The notes under the pieces are model-generated. The model worked only from the letters and a program-made list of their open reading frames with translations. It made no database searches and was not told the DNA's origin. Below, one piece after another: positions 29,518-38,860 of a stretch of 64,000 nucleotides of DNA. Location: assembly GCA_023138875.1 (NCBI GenBank), contig JAGLOO010000010.1, forward strand, positions 1-64,000, in the 5' to 3' direction. Each line of letters starts with the position of its first letter. Positions within the stretch are counted from its first letter, which is position 1. This stretch comes from Bacteroidales bacterium. GTDB taxonomy: Bacteria; Bacteroidota; Bacteroidia; Bacteroidales; GCA-2748055. The position numbers and the translations under genes are program-made.

Positions 29518-29556
29518 ATCAAATAAAATTAAATTTGCGAGCTAAAATAAGAAAAA

Positions 29557-29898
29557 CTATTGATTGAAGCTCTCGATGCAGGAGTCAAGCCCATCGTAAA
29601 TCTCAAATACATGATGCAGTTGCAATAATTTGAACAACTCCATCACGTCTCCTTTCACATTACAAATTTTGAACTGTCCATAATTGTTACTGGCGGCCTT
29701 CAGGGCAGAAAGAAATACGCCGAATCCCGAACTATCAATGAAAGAAATACCCTGAAGGTCAAAAACAAGGTATACATTGGGCTTGGTGAAGAACTCCAGC
29801 AGACTCTCTTTTACGGGTTCTGTAATCAATGAATTCAGTCGGTTGGTGTCCTTTAAATTCACAACGATTACGTCGTTGATGTTTCTGATTTTAAGCAT
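29557..29898 (-). CDS. STAS domain protein
   Basis: 113 residues, single STAS domain. The core VYLVFDLQGISFIDSSGFG (about 40-58) has the conserved Asp-Ser-Ser-Gly phosphorylation loop. It follows the Hpt gene with a 16-bp gap in the same direction, so phosphotransfer and partner-switch parts may be expressed together. It differs clearly from the STAS protein at 17140. Confidence 0.85.
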   Translation of the reverse strand: MLKIRNINDVIVVNLKDTNRLNSLITEPVKESLLEFFTKPNVYLVFDLQGISFIDSSGFGVFLSALKAASNNYGQFKICNVKGDVMELFKLLQLHHVFEIYDGLDSCIESFNQ

Positions 29899-29914
29899 AA
29901 GAATAATCTCCTGG

Positions 29915-30247
29915 TTAGTTTGTGCTTTCCAACTCTATCAGTGCAAGATGGCTCTGCTCGAGAAAATCATTTACCATTGATTCATAACGCTCCACCTCTT
30001 TCTCTTCATGGGCCAGAATCTCCAGTTCCTTCAACTGATCAGCCACCTGGTTCATACCCATTACAGCTACTGATGATTTGGCTTTATGCGCCATCTTTGA
30101 GAGGCTGTTATAGTCTTTGTTACGCAGCAGAGCAGGCATAAATTCTTTGTATTCGTCAATCTGTTCACGGAACAGGTCAATCATCTCACGTATGAACTTG
30201 GAGTCCCCTCCTGACATGGTCTTAAGATAATTCAGGTCTGAAATCAT
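29915..30247 (-). CDS. Hpt (histidine phosphotransfer) domain protein
   Basis: 110 residues, four-helix Hpt domain. The phosphoacceptor His is in KMAHKAKSSVAVMGM (His about residue 50); the usual Lys follows two residues later, but the Gly of the classical H-x-x-K-G is Ser here. The helices before and after (FIREMIDLFREQIDEY and VADQLKELEILAHEE) fit well. It would shuttle phosphate between a hybrid kinase and a response regulator encoded elsewhere. First gene of the leftward unit with the STAS gene. Confidence 0.85.
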   Translation of the reverse strand: MISDLNYLKTMSGGDSKFIREMIDLFREQIDEYKEFMPALLRNKDYNSLSKMAHKAKSSVAVMGMNQVADQLKELEILAHEEKEVERYESMVNDFLEQSHLALIELESTN

Positions 30248-30350
30248 GATACTAAGTTGAAAACTTCTTTAAATCACTAAATTTATTTATTTTATTTTTA
30301 GAAATAGAATCCTTTCATAGAATTTTAGTTAATAGGGTGCATAATCATGA

Positions 30351-30358
30351 TAACTTTG
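30351..30358 (+). promoter_or_regulatory. -7 box ahead of the TPR gene
   Basis: TAACTTTG is a full match to the Bacteroidota -7 element, identical to that of rpsA, and lies 28 nt before the ATG. No clear TTTG is at -33. Confidence 0.4.
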
Positions 30359-30386
30359 TAACCTCAAATACCCCGGTAGAAAAAAT

Positions 30387-31427
30387 ATGAAAAAGATTGT
30401 TGTAATCATTCTGACAGGACTCATTGTGTCACAGGTTGTTTACGGACAGCTTTCGTTCTCTGAGAAAAAGCAGCGCGACAAAGCTCTGCATGAAGGCATT
30501 GCCTATATTATCCTGGAGGAGTATGAGATGGCAGGTGTTAAACTGACCGAGAGCCTTACCCTGGATAGTACGTTTGCTCCCGCATACCTGCAGCGGGGAC
30601 GAATCCTGATTGAATGGGGTGCCCTGGACGATGCCATGGAAGACCTTGATATGGCCATTCTGTTCGAACCAACACTTGGCGAGGCCTATTTCTATAAAGG
30701 ATATATCCTGTACGGTTCGGATTCCACCGGCGCTGATGCCAGGATGTTTGACAGGGCCATCACAAATGGTTTTCTTGATCCTTATGCCTATTATTTCAGG
30801 GGATTAACAAAAATCCGGGATGGACTGGATGGGATGGCCATGAATGATTTCAATGAGGCCATTGAGCTGAAGGTGGACTTTTCACTGGCTTATCATGAAC
30901 GGGCAGGGATCAGGAGAAGATTCGGTGATCTGCAGGGAGCGCATTTTGATTATAAGACAGCCATTGATTATCAGCCACAATTTCCACTGGCCTATAACAA
31001 TATGGGTTCTGTGAAGATCCTTCTTGGGGATTATGAAGGAGCCATTCATGATTACACCATTGCACTGGATCAGAATCCCGAACTCGTTATTGCTCTGAAC
31101 AACAGGGGATATGCCAGGTATTATATGGGGAGGACTGATGGTGCACTTCAGGATTTTGATGCAGCCATTACTATGAATAAGCAGTTTCCCCTTGCAAGCC
31201 TTAATAAGGCGTCCCTGCTGGCTAAGCAGAATCAGGTTTTACCCGCTCTGAAGTTGCTGGATGGCGTTCTTGAAGAACATCCGAATGAAGCGTTGCTCTA
31301 CCTGAACAGGGGATTGATTCGCGAATTAACGGGTGATTTGAATGGTGCATGTGAGGATTGGAACATGGCAAAGGAGCTCGGCACTGATGAAGCAGATAAG
31401 TATATTAAGGAATGCAACAATCAATAA
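30387..31427 (+). CDS. Secreted tetratricopeptide repeat protein
   Basis: 346 residues. A signal peptide (about 1-20, IVVIILTGLIVSQVVYGQ) precedes about eight TPR units covering nearly the whole chain, e.g. AYLQRGRILIEWGALDDAME, AYNNMGSVKILLGDYEGAIH and ALNNRGYARYYMGRTDGALQ. It is a periplasmic scaffold for protein contacts. It is followed 7 bp later by the OmpA-family gene, with which it likely works in the envelope. Confidence 0.88.
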   Translation: MKKIVVIILTGLIVSQVVYGQLSFSEKKQRDKALHEGIAYIILEEYEMAGVKLTESLTLDSTFAPAYLQRGRILIEWGALDDAMEDLDMAILFEPTLGEAYFYKGYILYGSDSTGADARMFDRAITNGFLDPYAYYFRGLTKIRDGLDGMAMNDFNEAIELKVDFSLAYHERAGIRRRFGDLQGAHFDYKTAIDYQPQFPLAYNNMGSVKILLGDYEGAIHDYTIALDQNPELVIALNNRGYARYYMGRTDGALQDFDAAITMNKQFPLASLNKASLLAKQNQVLPALKLLDGVLEEHPNEALLYLNRGLIRELTGDLNGACEDWNMAKELGTDEADKYIKECNNQ

Positions 31428-31434
31428 TGGTCCT

Positions 31435-33504
31435 ATGGCAGTAAGATGGTTTAGTACAGGTATATTGCTAATCTTCGTACAGTGTTACCTCTGGTCACAG
31501 GAAGATGTGAAAATTCCCAAAAGGCATTTTATGACCGGAATCGATATAGGTTTCAAAGAGGCCTGGAATAGTGTCAAGGAAGGCGACAAATACTTCAAAC
31601 AGGGGATTGGTACATTTGATCTGGCCAGGGATCTTTACCTTTTTGCACACCAGTATAATCCTGAAAATGCTGAGCTTAATTATAAATTGGGAGCATGTTA
31701 CCTGTTTACCGATAACAAGTATGAGGCCATTGATTACCTTCATAAGGCCTTCCTGCTGAATCCTGAAGTGAGCAAGGATATTCACCTTTTACTGGGCAAG
31801 GCCTTCCATCTTGTGCTGGAGTTTGATAATGCCATTGAGCATTACAATGCCCACGGGGAGACGCTGGAGCCGTCAGAGAGGGTTGCATATTCCAATGAGT
31901 TAACAAAGCGTTTAACCGAATGCCAACACGGACGGACCCTTTCCAAGGATCCTGTAAGGGTAATTATTCAGAATCTCGGGGAAGGTGTAAACTCCAAATA
32001 CGACGACTACAATCCTATTTTTACACCAGGCGACACGGCGTTGTATTTTACTTCACGCAGACCAGTAGAGAAATCAAAGCGGAATCCCATTGATAACAAA
32101 TACAATGAAGACATTTACCGGGCCCTTGAAAATGCCGGGGAGTTTGCTGATGCCGTGAGATTGGGAAAGCCCTTCAATTCATCCCATAACAATTCCCTGG
32201 TTGGTATCTCACCGGAAGGGGACCGGATGTTAATTTACAGGGGACATGTTGATGGTGGTGACTTACAGATTACCAGCTTCGATTCCGGTAAACAGAAATG
32301 GAAGTCACCCAAAAGTTTGCCGAACAAGCTTAAGAGCAAAGATGGTGAAACTTCAGCCTGCCTGTCACCGGATGGTGAGGAGTTCTTTTTTGTGTCAAGG
32401 AATAAGAAACTGACAATTGGAGGGAAAGATATCCTGATTTCAAGGTTAGACAGGAAGGGGAAATGGACCGAACCTCATAATCTCAGCAATTCGATCAATA
32501 CGGAATATGATGAGGAGGGTGTGTTTATTACTGCGGATGGAAAACACCTCTATTTTTCGTCCAAAGGCCATAACAGCATGGGTGGATACGACATCTTTCG
32601 ATCGGAAAGAGATGAAAATGGAGCGTGGTCAAAACCGGTAAATCTTGGTTACCCGATCAATACTCCTGATGATGAAGTTTTCTTTATTACAGATCAATCG
32701 GAGATCTTTGGTTACTATGCTGCCATTCGTGAAGGCGGATTGGGTGCCAAAGATATTTATAAGATCATATTCCTGGGTTCCGAAAAAGAGTTGATCACCC
32801 GGACAAAGGATCAGCTGGTTGCAGGCCCGGGTCCTGTAAAAACAGGATTCCTCACAAAGCCCCAACCCATGCAATTGGATACCACATTCATTTTGACCGG
32901 ACAGGTGCTGGATACCATTAATGAGGTGATCCCGGTTGTGGCCAAGCTGGCGTTTATTGATCCCAACACCGGAGAACGGGATGCCTTTGTTATTTCCGAT
33001 ACGACTGGCAGTTACACAGCCAGATTACCCCAGCCAAAGATATATGGTGTGGAGATCAATGCCGCGGGATACCTTTATTTCCTGGATATTCTGGATCTGA
33101 CTTCAGAATCCAACGATGATATGCTGCTCAGGAATTTCTATCTTCAGAAGGTTGAGGTGGGGACAAAAATGGTACTTGATAACATCTACTTTGAAACAGG
33201 CAAGGCCGTCCTGAGACCTGAATCATACGATGCACTGGACCAGGTACACAGGTTCCTGGAAAACAATCCGACCATGAAACTCGAGATATCCGGTCATACT
33301 GACAATACCGGTTCACTGCGTGTTAACCAGAGGCTTTCCGGTGAGAGGGCTAAAGCGGTGGTGGATTACCTGATAGGAAGGGGGATATCGGACGAAATGC
33401 TGGTATATAAAGGTTATGCCGATACCGAGCCTGTGGCACCCAATAATACGAAGGAAGGAAGGGAACAAAACCGGCGTGTTGAGTTTAAGGTACTCTCCAA
33501 GTAG
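31435..33504 (+). CDS. PorE-like OmpA-family protein (TPR, PD40 propeller, CRD, OmpA)
   Basis: 689 residues from ATG 31435; an upstream in-frame Met at 31342 lies inside the TPR gene and would bury the signal peptide (VRWFSTGILLIFVQCYLWSQ), so it is rejected. Order: TPR (about 35-150), PD40/WD40-like propeller (about 180-480, with repeats such as ISPEGDRMLIYRGH, LSPDGEEFFFVSRN, ITADGKHLYFSSKG), carboxypeptidase regulatory-like domain (about 500-580) and a C-terminal OmpA domain (about 585-689) with ISGHTDNTGSLRVNQRLSGE that binds peptidoglycan. This is the architecture of PorE, a type IX secretion component, but Bacteroidota carry several paralogues, so the T9SS role is only suggested. Confidence 0.88.
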   Translation: MAVRWFSTGILLIFVQCYLWSQEDVKIPKRHFMTGIDIGFKEAWNSVKEGDKYFKQGIGTFDLARDLYLFAHQYNPENAELNYKLGACYLFTDNKYEAIDYLHKAFLLNPEVSKDIHLLLGKAFHLVLEFDNAIEHYNAHGETLEPSERVAYSNELTKRLTECQHGRTLSKDPVRVIIQNLGEGVNSKYDDYNPIFTPGDTALYFTSRRPVEKSKRNPIDNKYNEDIYRALENAGEFADAVRLGKPFNSSHNNSLVGISPEGDRMLIYRGHVDGGDLQITSFDSGKQKWKSPKSLPNKLKSKDGETSACLSPDGEEFFFVSRNKKLTIGGKDILISRLDRKGKWTEPHNLSNSINTEYDEEGVFITADGKHLYFSSKGHNSMGGYDIFRSERDENGAWSKPVNLGYPINTPDDEVFFITDQSEIFGYYAAIREGGLGAKDIYKIIFLGSEKELITRTKDQLVAGPGPVKTGFLTKPQPMQLDTTFILTGQVLDTINEVIPVVAKLAFIDPNTGERDAFVISDTTGSYTARLPQPKIYGVEINAAGYLYFLDILDLTSESNDDMLLRNFYLQKVEVGTKMVLDNIYFETGKAVLRPESYDALDQVHRFLENNPTMKLEISGHTDNTGSLRVNQRLSGERAKAVVDYLIGRGISDEMLVYKGYADTEPVAPNNTKEGREQNRRVEFKVLSK

Positions 33505-33544
33505 AACCCTGTTATTTAACAATTTCTTTCCTGTTGGAAAGTAT

Positions 33545-33552
33545 TACTTTTG
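33545..33552 (+). promoter_or_regulatory. Possible -7 box for gcvT
   Basis: TACTTTTG fits TAnnTTTG and lies 83 nt before gcvT. There is no clear -33 TTTG. The leader between holds a 15-codon reading frame (33584-33631) with no known feature. Confidence 0.3.
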
Positions 33553-33634
33553 TCGGAAACATCCGAAAGGGAGGGGCCAGCTTATGGAGCGGGCTCCGTT
33601 AAGAGAATATCCGGTGGGTGAAAAAACATAATCG

Positions 33635-34729
33635 ATGAAAAAAACGGTTTTTAACAGCTATCACCAGCAACTGGGTGCGAAGATAGTTCCATTTGCCGGA
33701 TTTGAAATGCCGGTGGAATATGCGGGTGTGGGACAGGAACATAAGAATGTAAGGGAAAACGTGGGCGTGTTCGATGTTTCCCATATGGGTGAAATATGGA
33801 TTAAAGGTTCAGCTGCATTTGATCTTGTTCAGAAGCTCACTTCCAATGATATCAATAAACTGGCTCCGGGAAGAATTCAGTATACCTGCTTCCCCAACGA
33901 GAATGGAGGCATTGTGGATGATCTGCTGGTCTATTGTTATGAGGATGAAAAGTATTTGCTTGTGGTAAATGCATCCAATGTAGAAAAGGATTACAATTGG
34001 ATCATGGATCACAACAATGAGGGTGCCACCATTGAGAATGCTTCCGATCAAATATCACAGCTGGCTGTCCAGGGTCCCAATGCACAGGCCCTTCTCCAGA
34101 AGCTTACTTCTATCGATCTCTCAGGAATTCCTTATTATCAATTTGTGACCGGTGAACTGGCTGGTGTGCAGGAAGTGATCATCAGTAATTCTGGGTATAC
34201 GGGCGCAGGAGGATTTGAACTCTATATGTATAATAGGGATGGCAAACAGGTCTGGGAGAATATTTTTAAGGCCGGAAAAGAATTGGGTCTTGAACCGGCC
34301 GGTCTGGCAGCCAGGGACACCCTCAGGCTGGAAATGGGATTCTGCCTGTATGGAAATGATATCGATGATGCCACCTCACCCTTAGAGGCAGGCCTGGGAT
34401 GGATTATCAAATTTGTGGATGGCAATCCCTTTATCAGCCGGAAAGATATGGAACAGCAAAAAACCAATGGCCTTGCCCGGCGCCTGGTGTGTTTTGAGCT
34501 GCAGGAACGGGGCATACCAAGACAACACTATCCCATTCTTAATAGCGAAGGAGGAGTCATCGGCGAGGTTACATCCGGAACCATGTCGCCCATGCTGAAT
34601 AAAGGAATCGGAATGGGATACGTGGATGTACAGCATGCATTGAAGGATACCGGCATCATGATCGGTATCAGGAATAAGCAGATCCCTGCAGTGGTTGTCA
34701 GGCCACCGTTTTATAAATCACCGGCTTAA
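33635..34729 (+). CDS. gcvT: Glycine cleavage system T protein (aminomethyltransferase)
   Basis: 364 residues, full-length GcvT. It transfers the methylene group from the aminomethyl-lipoyl H protein to tetrahydrofolate, releasing ammonia. Family signatures: [30 protein letters not shown] (about 44-53), the folate-site [17 protein letters not shown] (about 188-204) and [19 protein letters not shown] (about 227-245) and [20 protein letters not shown] near the end. The gcvH and gcvP genes are not nearby, which is common in Bacteroidota. Downstream are comB and serC-serA, giving a loose serine/glycine/one-carbon theme. Confidence 0.96.
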   Translation: MKKTVFNSYHQQLGAKIVPFAGFEMPVEYAGVGQEHKNVRENVGVFDVSHMGEIWIKGSAAFDLVQKLTSNDINKLAPGRIQYTCFPNENGGIVDDLLVYCYEDEKYLLVVNASNVEKDYNWIMDHNNEGATIENASDQISQLAVQGPNAQALLQKLTSIDLSGIPYYQFVTGELAGVQEVIISNSGYTGAGGFELYMYNRDGKQVWENIFKAGKELGLEPAGLAARDTLRLEMGFCLYGNDIDDATSPLEAGLGWIIKFVDGNPFISRKDMEQQKTNGLARRLVCFELQERGIPRQHYPILNSEGGVIGEVTSGTMSPMLNKGIGMGYVDVQHALKDTGIMIGIRNKQIPAVVVRPPFYKSPA

Positions 34730-34739
34730 GTGTAAAGAC

Positions 34740-35468
34740 ATGGAAAAGTATAAGATCGAGGTGTGCTATTCACCAGCCCTTTTTCCCTTTTATGAAAACA
34801 GAGAAGCCATTGTTGTGGTAACAGATATCCTAAGGGCCAGTTCTGCCATTGTAACTGCTTTTATGAACGGAGTGGAACGGGTCATTCCGGTGGGTACGCT
34901 TGAACAGGCGAAAGCCTATAAGGACAGGGGGTACATGGTGGCTGCCGAACGGGACGGGATTGTCAGGGATTTTGCCGATTTCGGAAATTCACCCTACAAT
35001 TTCACACCGGAACGGGTCCATGGAAGCCAGATTGTTTACAGTACCACCAATGGTACCAATGCCATCCAGCTTGCTTCCAGTGGCAGCCAGGTTCTGATAG
35101 GGGCCTACCTGAATATTTCAGCCCTGGCCGATCATATCAGGAAAGAAGGCAAAGACCTTCTGATACTTTGTGCCGGGTGGAAGAATAAATTTAACCTGGA
35201 AGACACCCTTTTTGCCGGAGCGCTGGCAGAGATGGTTCTTGAAGATGAGCATTTCCATACCATTTGTGACTCTACCCTTGGAGCCATGGATCTTTACGAA
35301 ACTGCCCGGGACGACATGATGGGCTATTTAGAAAAAGTGGCCCAGCGGCATCGTTTGAAAAAGAATAACCTGGATGATGTGATCGGGTACTGCCACCAGT
35401 TTGATCAGACCAGTCTGCTCCCTGTACTGGAAGAGAACTACCTGGTGCCGCTTAGAAATGTTAAGTAA
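34740..35468 (+). CDS. comB: 2-phosphosulfolactate phosphatase family protein
   Basis: 242 residues from ATG 34740; an upstream Met at 34695 overlaps gcvT and is not part of the family. ComB removes phosphate from 2-phosphosulfolactate in coenzyme M synthesis of methanogens; in Bacteroidota the real substrate is unsettled. Conserved elements are VTDILRASSAIVTAF (about 27-41), the Arg/Asp-rich AERDGIVRDFADFGNSP, TTNGTNAIQLASS and CAGWKNKFNLEDTLFAGAL (about 150-168) with the metal-binding Asp/Glu residues. It begins 10 bp after gcvT. Confidence 0.88.
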   Translation: MEKYKIEVCYSPALFPFYENREAIVVVTDILRASSAIVTAFMNGVERVIPVGTLEQAKAYKDRGYMVAAERDGIVRDFADFGNSPYNFTPERVHGSQIVYSTTNGTNAIQLASSGSQVLIGAYLNISALADHIRKEGKDLLILCAGWKNKFNLEDTLFAGALAEMVLEDEHFHTICDSTLGAMDLYETARDDMMGYLEKVAQRHRLKKNNLDDVIGYCHQFDQTSLLPVLEENYLVPLRNVK

Positions 35469-35580
35469 AAACTAATAAATATCTATTATCTTAAACTTAT
35501 TCACAATGTTTGGTTAGCATTTGTATTAACTGTAATTTTATTTGTTATTGAAATAACAATACCTAAATCTTACCTCTATC

Positions 35581-36651
35581 ATGAAAAAGCATAATTTTTC
35601 CGCAGGTCCATCCATCCTTTCTCCTTACACCATCGAACATACTGCTAGTGGCATCAGGGATCTGGATTCTTCGGGACTCTCCATCATGGAGATCTCACAC
35701 CGCAGTAAAGAATTCATGGCCATTATGGACGAAACCCAGCAATTGTTTGTTGAGTTGCTGGATATACCCTCCGGGTACAGTGTGCTGCTCCTCCAGGGAG
35801 GTGCCAGCATGCAGTTTTGCATGGTGCCTTATAACCTTCTCCAGAGCAAAGCGGCTTACCTGGATACAGGGTCATGGGCCAACAAGGCTGTCAAGGAAGC
35901 AAAATTTTTCGGTGAAGTGGATGTACTAGCCTCTTCCAAGGACACGACCTATTCTTACATCCCCAGGGATTATACCATTCCTGCTGATGCTGATTATTTC
36001 CATATCACAACCAATAACACCATCTACGGTACGGAGATCAGGGAGGATATGGATGTGCCTGTAAACCTTGTGGCCGATATGTCGTCCGATATCTTTAGTC
36101 GGCCCATAGATGTATCAAAATATGCCATCATATACGGTGGAGCTCAGAAGAACCTTGCTCCCGCAGGTGTAACATTTGTTATCATTAAGGATGCCATACT
36201 TGGAAAGGTAGACAGGGCTATACCGACCATGCTTGATTACCGGACCCACATCGATAAGGAATCTATGTTCAATACGCCGCCAGTGGTACCCATCTATGCT
36301 GCATTACACACCCTGCGCTGGTATAAGGAGCAGGGAGGAGTTTCAGGCATGTATAAACTGAATGTCGAAAAGGCGGGTATTCTTTATGATGAAATCGAAA
36401 GGAATTCCCTGTTCACATCCAACATCGAAAATGTGGAGGACCGTTCCATTATGAACGTCACATTCATCATGAAGGAAGCATATAAAGAGAAGGAGGCAGA
36501 CTTCCTGACGTTTGCTACCGGTCGCGGGATGTCCGGGATCAAGGGACACAGGTCGGTAGGCGGTTTCAGGGCCTCCATTTATAATGCCATGCCCAGGTCT
36601 TCGGTGGAGGCATTGATTGATACCATGAAAGATTTTGAGAAGAGTATTTAA
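35581..36651 (+). CDS. serC: Phosphoserine aminotransferase
   Basis: 356 residues, PLP enzyme of fold type I making 3-phosphoserine from phosphohydroxypyruvate and glutamate. [16 protein letters not shown] is the normal N-terminus; [15 protein letters not shown] (about 69-83), [11 protein letters not shown] (about 142-152) and the PLP-Lys in [18 protein letters not shown] (about 186-203) are intact. SerA starts 22 bp downstream, so the two form a serine operon. The 112-bp leader is AT-rich without a clear regulatory element. Confidence 0.97.
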   Translation: MKKHNFSAGPSILSPYTIEHTASGIRDLDSSGLSIMEISHRSKEFMAIMDETQQLFVELLDIPSGYSVLLLQGGASMQFCMVPYNLLQSKAAYLDTGSWANKAVKEAKFFGEVDVLASSKDTTYSYIPRDYTIPADADYFHITTNNTIYGTEIREDMDVPVNLVADMSSDIFSRPIDVSKYAIIYGGAQKNLAPAGVTFVIIKDAILGKVDRAIPTMLDYRTHIDKESMFNTPPVVPIYAALHTLRWYKEQGGVSGMYKLNVEKAGILYDEIERNSLFTSNIENVEDRSIMNVTFIMKEAYKEKEADFLTFATGRGMSGIKGHRSVGGFRASIYNAMPRSSVEALIDTMKDFEKSI

Positions 36652-36673
36652 TCCATTTATAATCCGGATAAAA

Positions 36674-37594
36674 ATGGCAAAAGTTTTAATAGCAACAGTG
36701 AAACCTTTTTCCACTGAAGCAGTGGCAGAAGTAAAGAAAGTATTCCAGGAAACAGGATATGATGTAGAGGTTCTGGCAAAATATCCCGACCAGTCTGACC
36801 TGGTAGGTGCCGTGGCAGATGCAGATGCTTTGATCATTCGCAGTGACATTGTAGACCGTGCTGTTCTTGAAGCGGCAAAAAACCTGAAAATCGTGGTGAG
36901 AGCCGGTGCCGGCTATGACAATGTAGACCTCAAGGCGGCCACCGAGAAAGGTGTGGTGGTAATGAATACACCGGGACAGAACTCCAACGCCGTGGCAGAA
37001 CTTGCATTCGGCATGTTGGTCTTCCTGAACCGGAATGGACTCACTCCTGCTGCCGGCAGGGAATTGAGGGGTAAAAAGCTGGGAATTCATGCCTATGGTT
37101 TTGTGGGCAGGATTGTGGGTATGATCGCCAAAGGATTTGGAATGAAGGTATTTGCTTTCGATCCGTTTGTCGACAAGGTGATCATCGAAAAGGACGGAGT
37201 AACGTGTGAACAGAGTGTAGAGGACCTGTACAGCAAATGCGAATATATTTCACTTCACATACCTGCCAATGCAGAAACAAAGGGCTCCATTAATTTTGGT
37301 CTGATGAACCTGATGCCTGAAGGGGCCACAGTGGTCAATACAGCACGCAAAGAGGTCATTGATGAAGCAGGGCTGGTGAAAATGTTCCGGGAGAGGGATG
37401 ATTTCAGATACCTTAGCGATATTGCACCTGACTGCAAAGATGAGCTGGAGGAGCAATACAGAGGGCGCTGTTTCTTCACCCCTAAAAAAATGGGTGCCCA
37501 GACCGCCGAGGCCAATTTGAATGCCGGAGTTGCGGCTGCCACACAAATCGTTAGTTTCCTTGAGAAAGGAGATACCACATTTAAAGTCAATTAA
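36674..37594 (+). CDS. serA: 3-phosphoglycerate dehydrogenase, short Lys-type
   Basis: 306 residues from ATG 36674 (MAKVLIATVKPF); a Met at 36635 inside serC is rejected. It oxidises 3-phosphoglycerate with NAD in the first step of serine synthesis. No C-terminal ACT or ASB regulatory domain is present, as in type III enzymes. Two changes from the classical enzyme are visible: the nucleotide fingerprint is GIHAYGFVGRIVG (first Gly of GxGxxG replaced by Ala), and the catalytic His position reads TPKKMGAQTAEAN, with Lys where His normally stands. Both are known for the Bacteroides/Entamoeba branch (type IIIK). Arg of ARKEVIDE is retained. Confidence 0.93.
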   Translation: MAKVLIATVKPFSTEAVAEVKKVFQETGYDVEVLAKYPDQSDLVGAVADADALIIRSDIVDRAVLEAAKNLKIVVRAGAGYDNVDLKAATEKGVVVMNTPGQNSNAVAELAFGMLVFLNRNGLTPAAGRELRGKKLGIHAYGFVGRIVGMIAKGFGMKVFAFDPFVDKVIIEKDGVTCEQSVEDLYSKCEYISLHIPANAETKGSINFGLMNLMPEGATVVNTARKEVIDEAGLVKMFRERDDFRYLSDIAPDCKDELEEQYRGRCFFTPKKMGAQTAEANLNAGVAAATQIVSFLEKGDTTFKVN

Positions 37595-37597
37595 TTA

Positions 37598-38845
37598 ATG
37601 GCACAGTTACATGCATTCAAGGGGTTTCGACCCGGGAAAGATCATGTGAAAGAGGTGGCTTCAAGGCCCTATGATGTATTGAACTCTGAAGAAGCGCGGG
37701 AAGAAGTGAAGGACAACTCCTGGTCGTTCCTTCATGTGGTGAAACCCGAAGTGGACCTTCCCGGGCATACGGATCTCCATTCAGAAGCAGTGTACAACAA
37801 GGGTAGGGAAAACCTTGACAGGCTCATTGCCGAAGGATATTTCATTCAGGATCATAAGGAATTGCTTTATGTATATGGTCAGACCATGTTTGGGAAAACA
37901 CAATATGGAATCGTGGGGTGTGCTACGGTGGATGATTACCTGAACGATGTGATCAAAAAGCATGAGCTAACCAGGCCCGACAAGGAGGAGGACAGGATGA
38001 ACCACATCCGGACTACTAATTTCAATGCTGAACCGGTATTCTTTGTTTATCCGGATCATTCGGAACTGGATACCATAGTACAGCGGGTGGTTTCAGGGCA
38101 ACCTGAATATGATTTTACCACCGGCGATGGGGTTGGACACCATTTCTGGCTGATCAGCGACAACAGGGATATCGACCGGATCATCGATGTTTTTGACAGG
38201 GAGGTTGAGTTTACCTATGTAGCTGACGGTCACCACAGAACTGCTGCTGCTGCCCTTGTGGGGCAGGAGAGGAGACAGGGCAACCCCGGCCACAGGGGGG
38301 ATGAAGAGTACAACTACTTTCTGGCAGTCCATTTTCCGGCTTCCCAGTTAACCATCATTGATTATAACAGGGTGGTCAAGGACCTGAATGGCCTGACCCC
38401 GGAAGAATTCCTGGAAGAGCTGGGTGAAGGTTTTGTTATAGAGGAGAGAGGAAACGATGTATATAAACCGGAAACACTCCACGATTTCGGCATGTATATG
38501 GAAGGTAAATGGTACTCATTAACAGCCAAACCGGGCACATACAATGATGATGATCCCATCGGATGCCTCGATGTTACGGTACTTTTCGAGCAGGTGCTCG
38601 GTCCGTTGCTTCATATCACCGATCTCAGGAAGTCGAAGCGAATTGACTTTGTTGGAGGGATCCGAGGCCTGGAAGAACTGAGCAGACGGGTGGATAGCGG
38701 AGAGATGGCTGTTGCATTTGCACTGTACCCGGTTACCATGAAACAATTAATGGATATTGCCGATAATGGTATGATTATGCCGCCAAAAACCACCTGGTTT
38801 GAACCCAAACTCCGAAGCGGACTGGTGATTCATTCTTTGGAATAA
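37598..38845 (+). CDS. DUF1015 family protein
   Basis: 415 residues, DUF1015, a conserved family of unknown biochemical role. The N-terminal FKGFRPGKDHVKEVASRPYD (about 6-25, quoted in full at 20), VADGHHRTAAAALVGQERR (about 208-226) and GCATVDDYLNDVIKKHE are family markers; the GHHR element is the most conserved and resembles ParB/Srx-type or serine-kinase-like folds. It starts 3 bp after serA and is likely part of the serine operon, as in other Bacteroidota, which hints at a role in serine or phosphoserine metabolism (inference). Confidence 0.88.
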   Translation: MAQLHAFKGFRPGKDHVKEVASRPYDVLNSEEAREEVKDNSWSFLHVVKPEVDLPGHTDLHSEAVYNKGRENLDRLIAEGYFIQDHKELLYVYGQTMFGKTQYGIVGCATVDDYLNDVIKKHELTRPDKEEDRMNHIRTTNFNAEPVFFVYPDHSELDTIVQRVVSGQPEYDFTTGDGVGHHFWLISDNRDIDRIIDVFDREVEFTYVADGHHRTAAAALVGQERRQGNPGHRGDEEYNYFLAVHFPASQLTIIDYNRVVKDLNGLTPEEFLEELGEGFVIEERGNDVYKPETLHDFGMYMEGKWYSLTAKPGTYNDDDPIGCLDVTVLFEQVLGPLLHITDLRKSKRIDFVGGIRGLEELSRRVDSGEMAVAFALYPVTMKQLMDIADNGMIMPPKTTWFEPKLRSGLVIHSLE

Positions 38846-38860
38846 CTATGATCTTCGGGT

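Noticed and set aside
31342-31434. Upstream start for the OmpA-family gene
   Set aside because: Would overlap the TPR gene by 86 bp and put 31 charged residues before the signal peptide.
33584-33631. 15-codon leader frame before gcvT
   Set aside because: No amino-acid run or attenuator structure relevant to glycine, and no glycine riboswitch fold was recognised in the leader.
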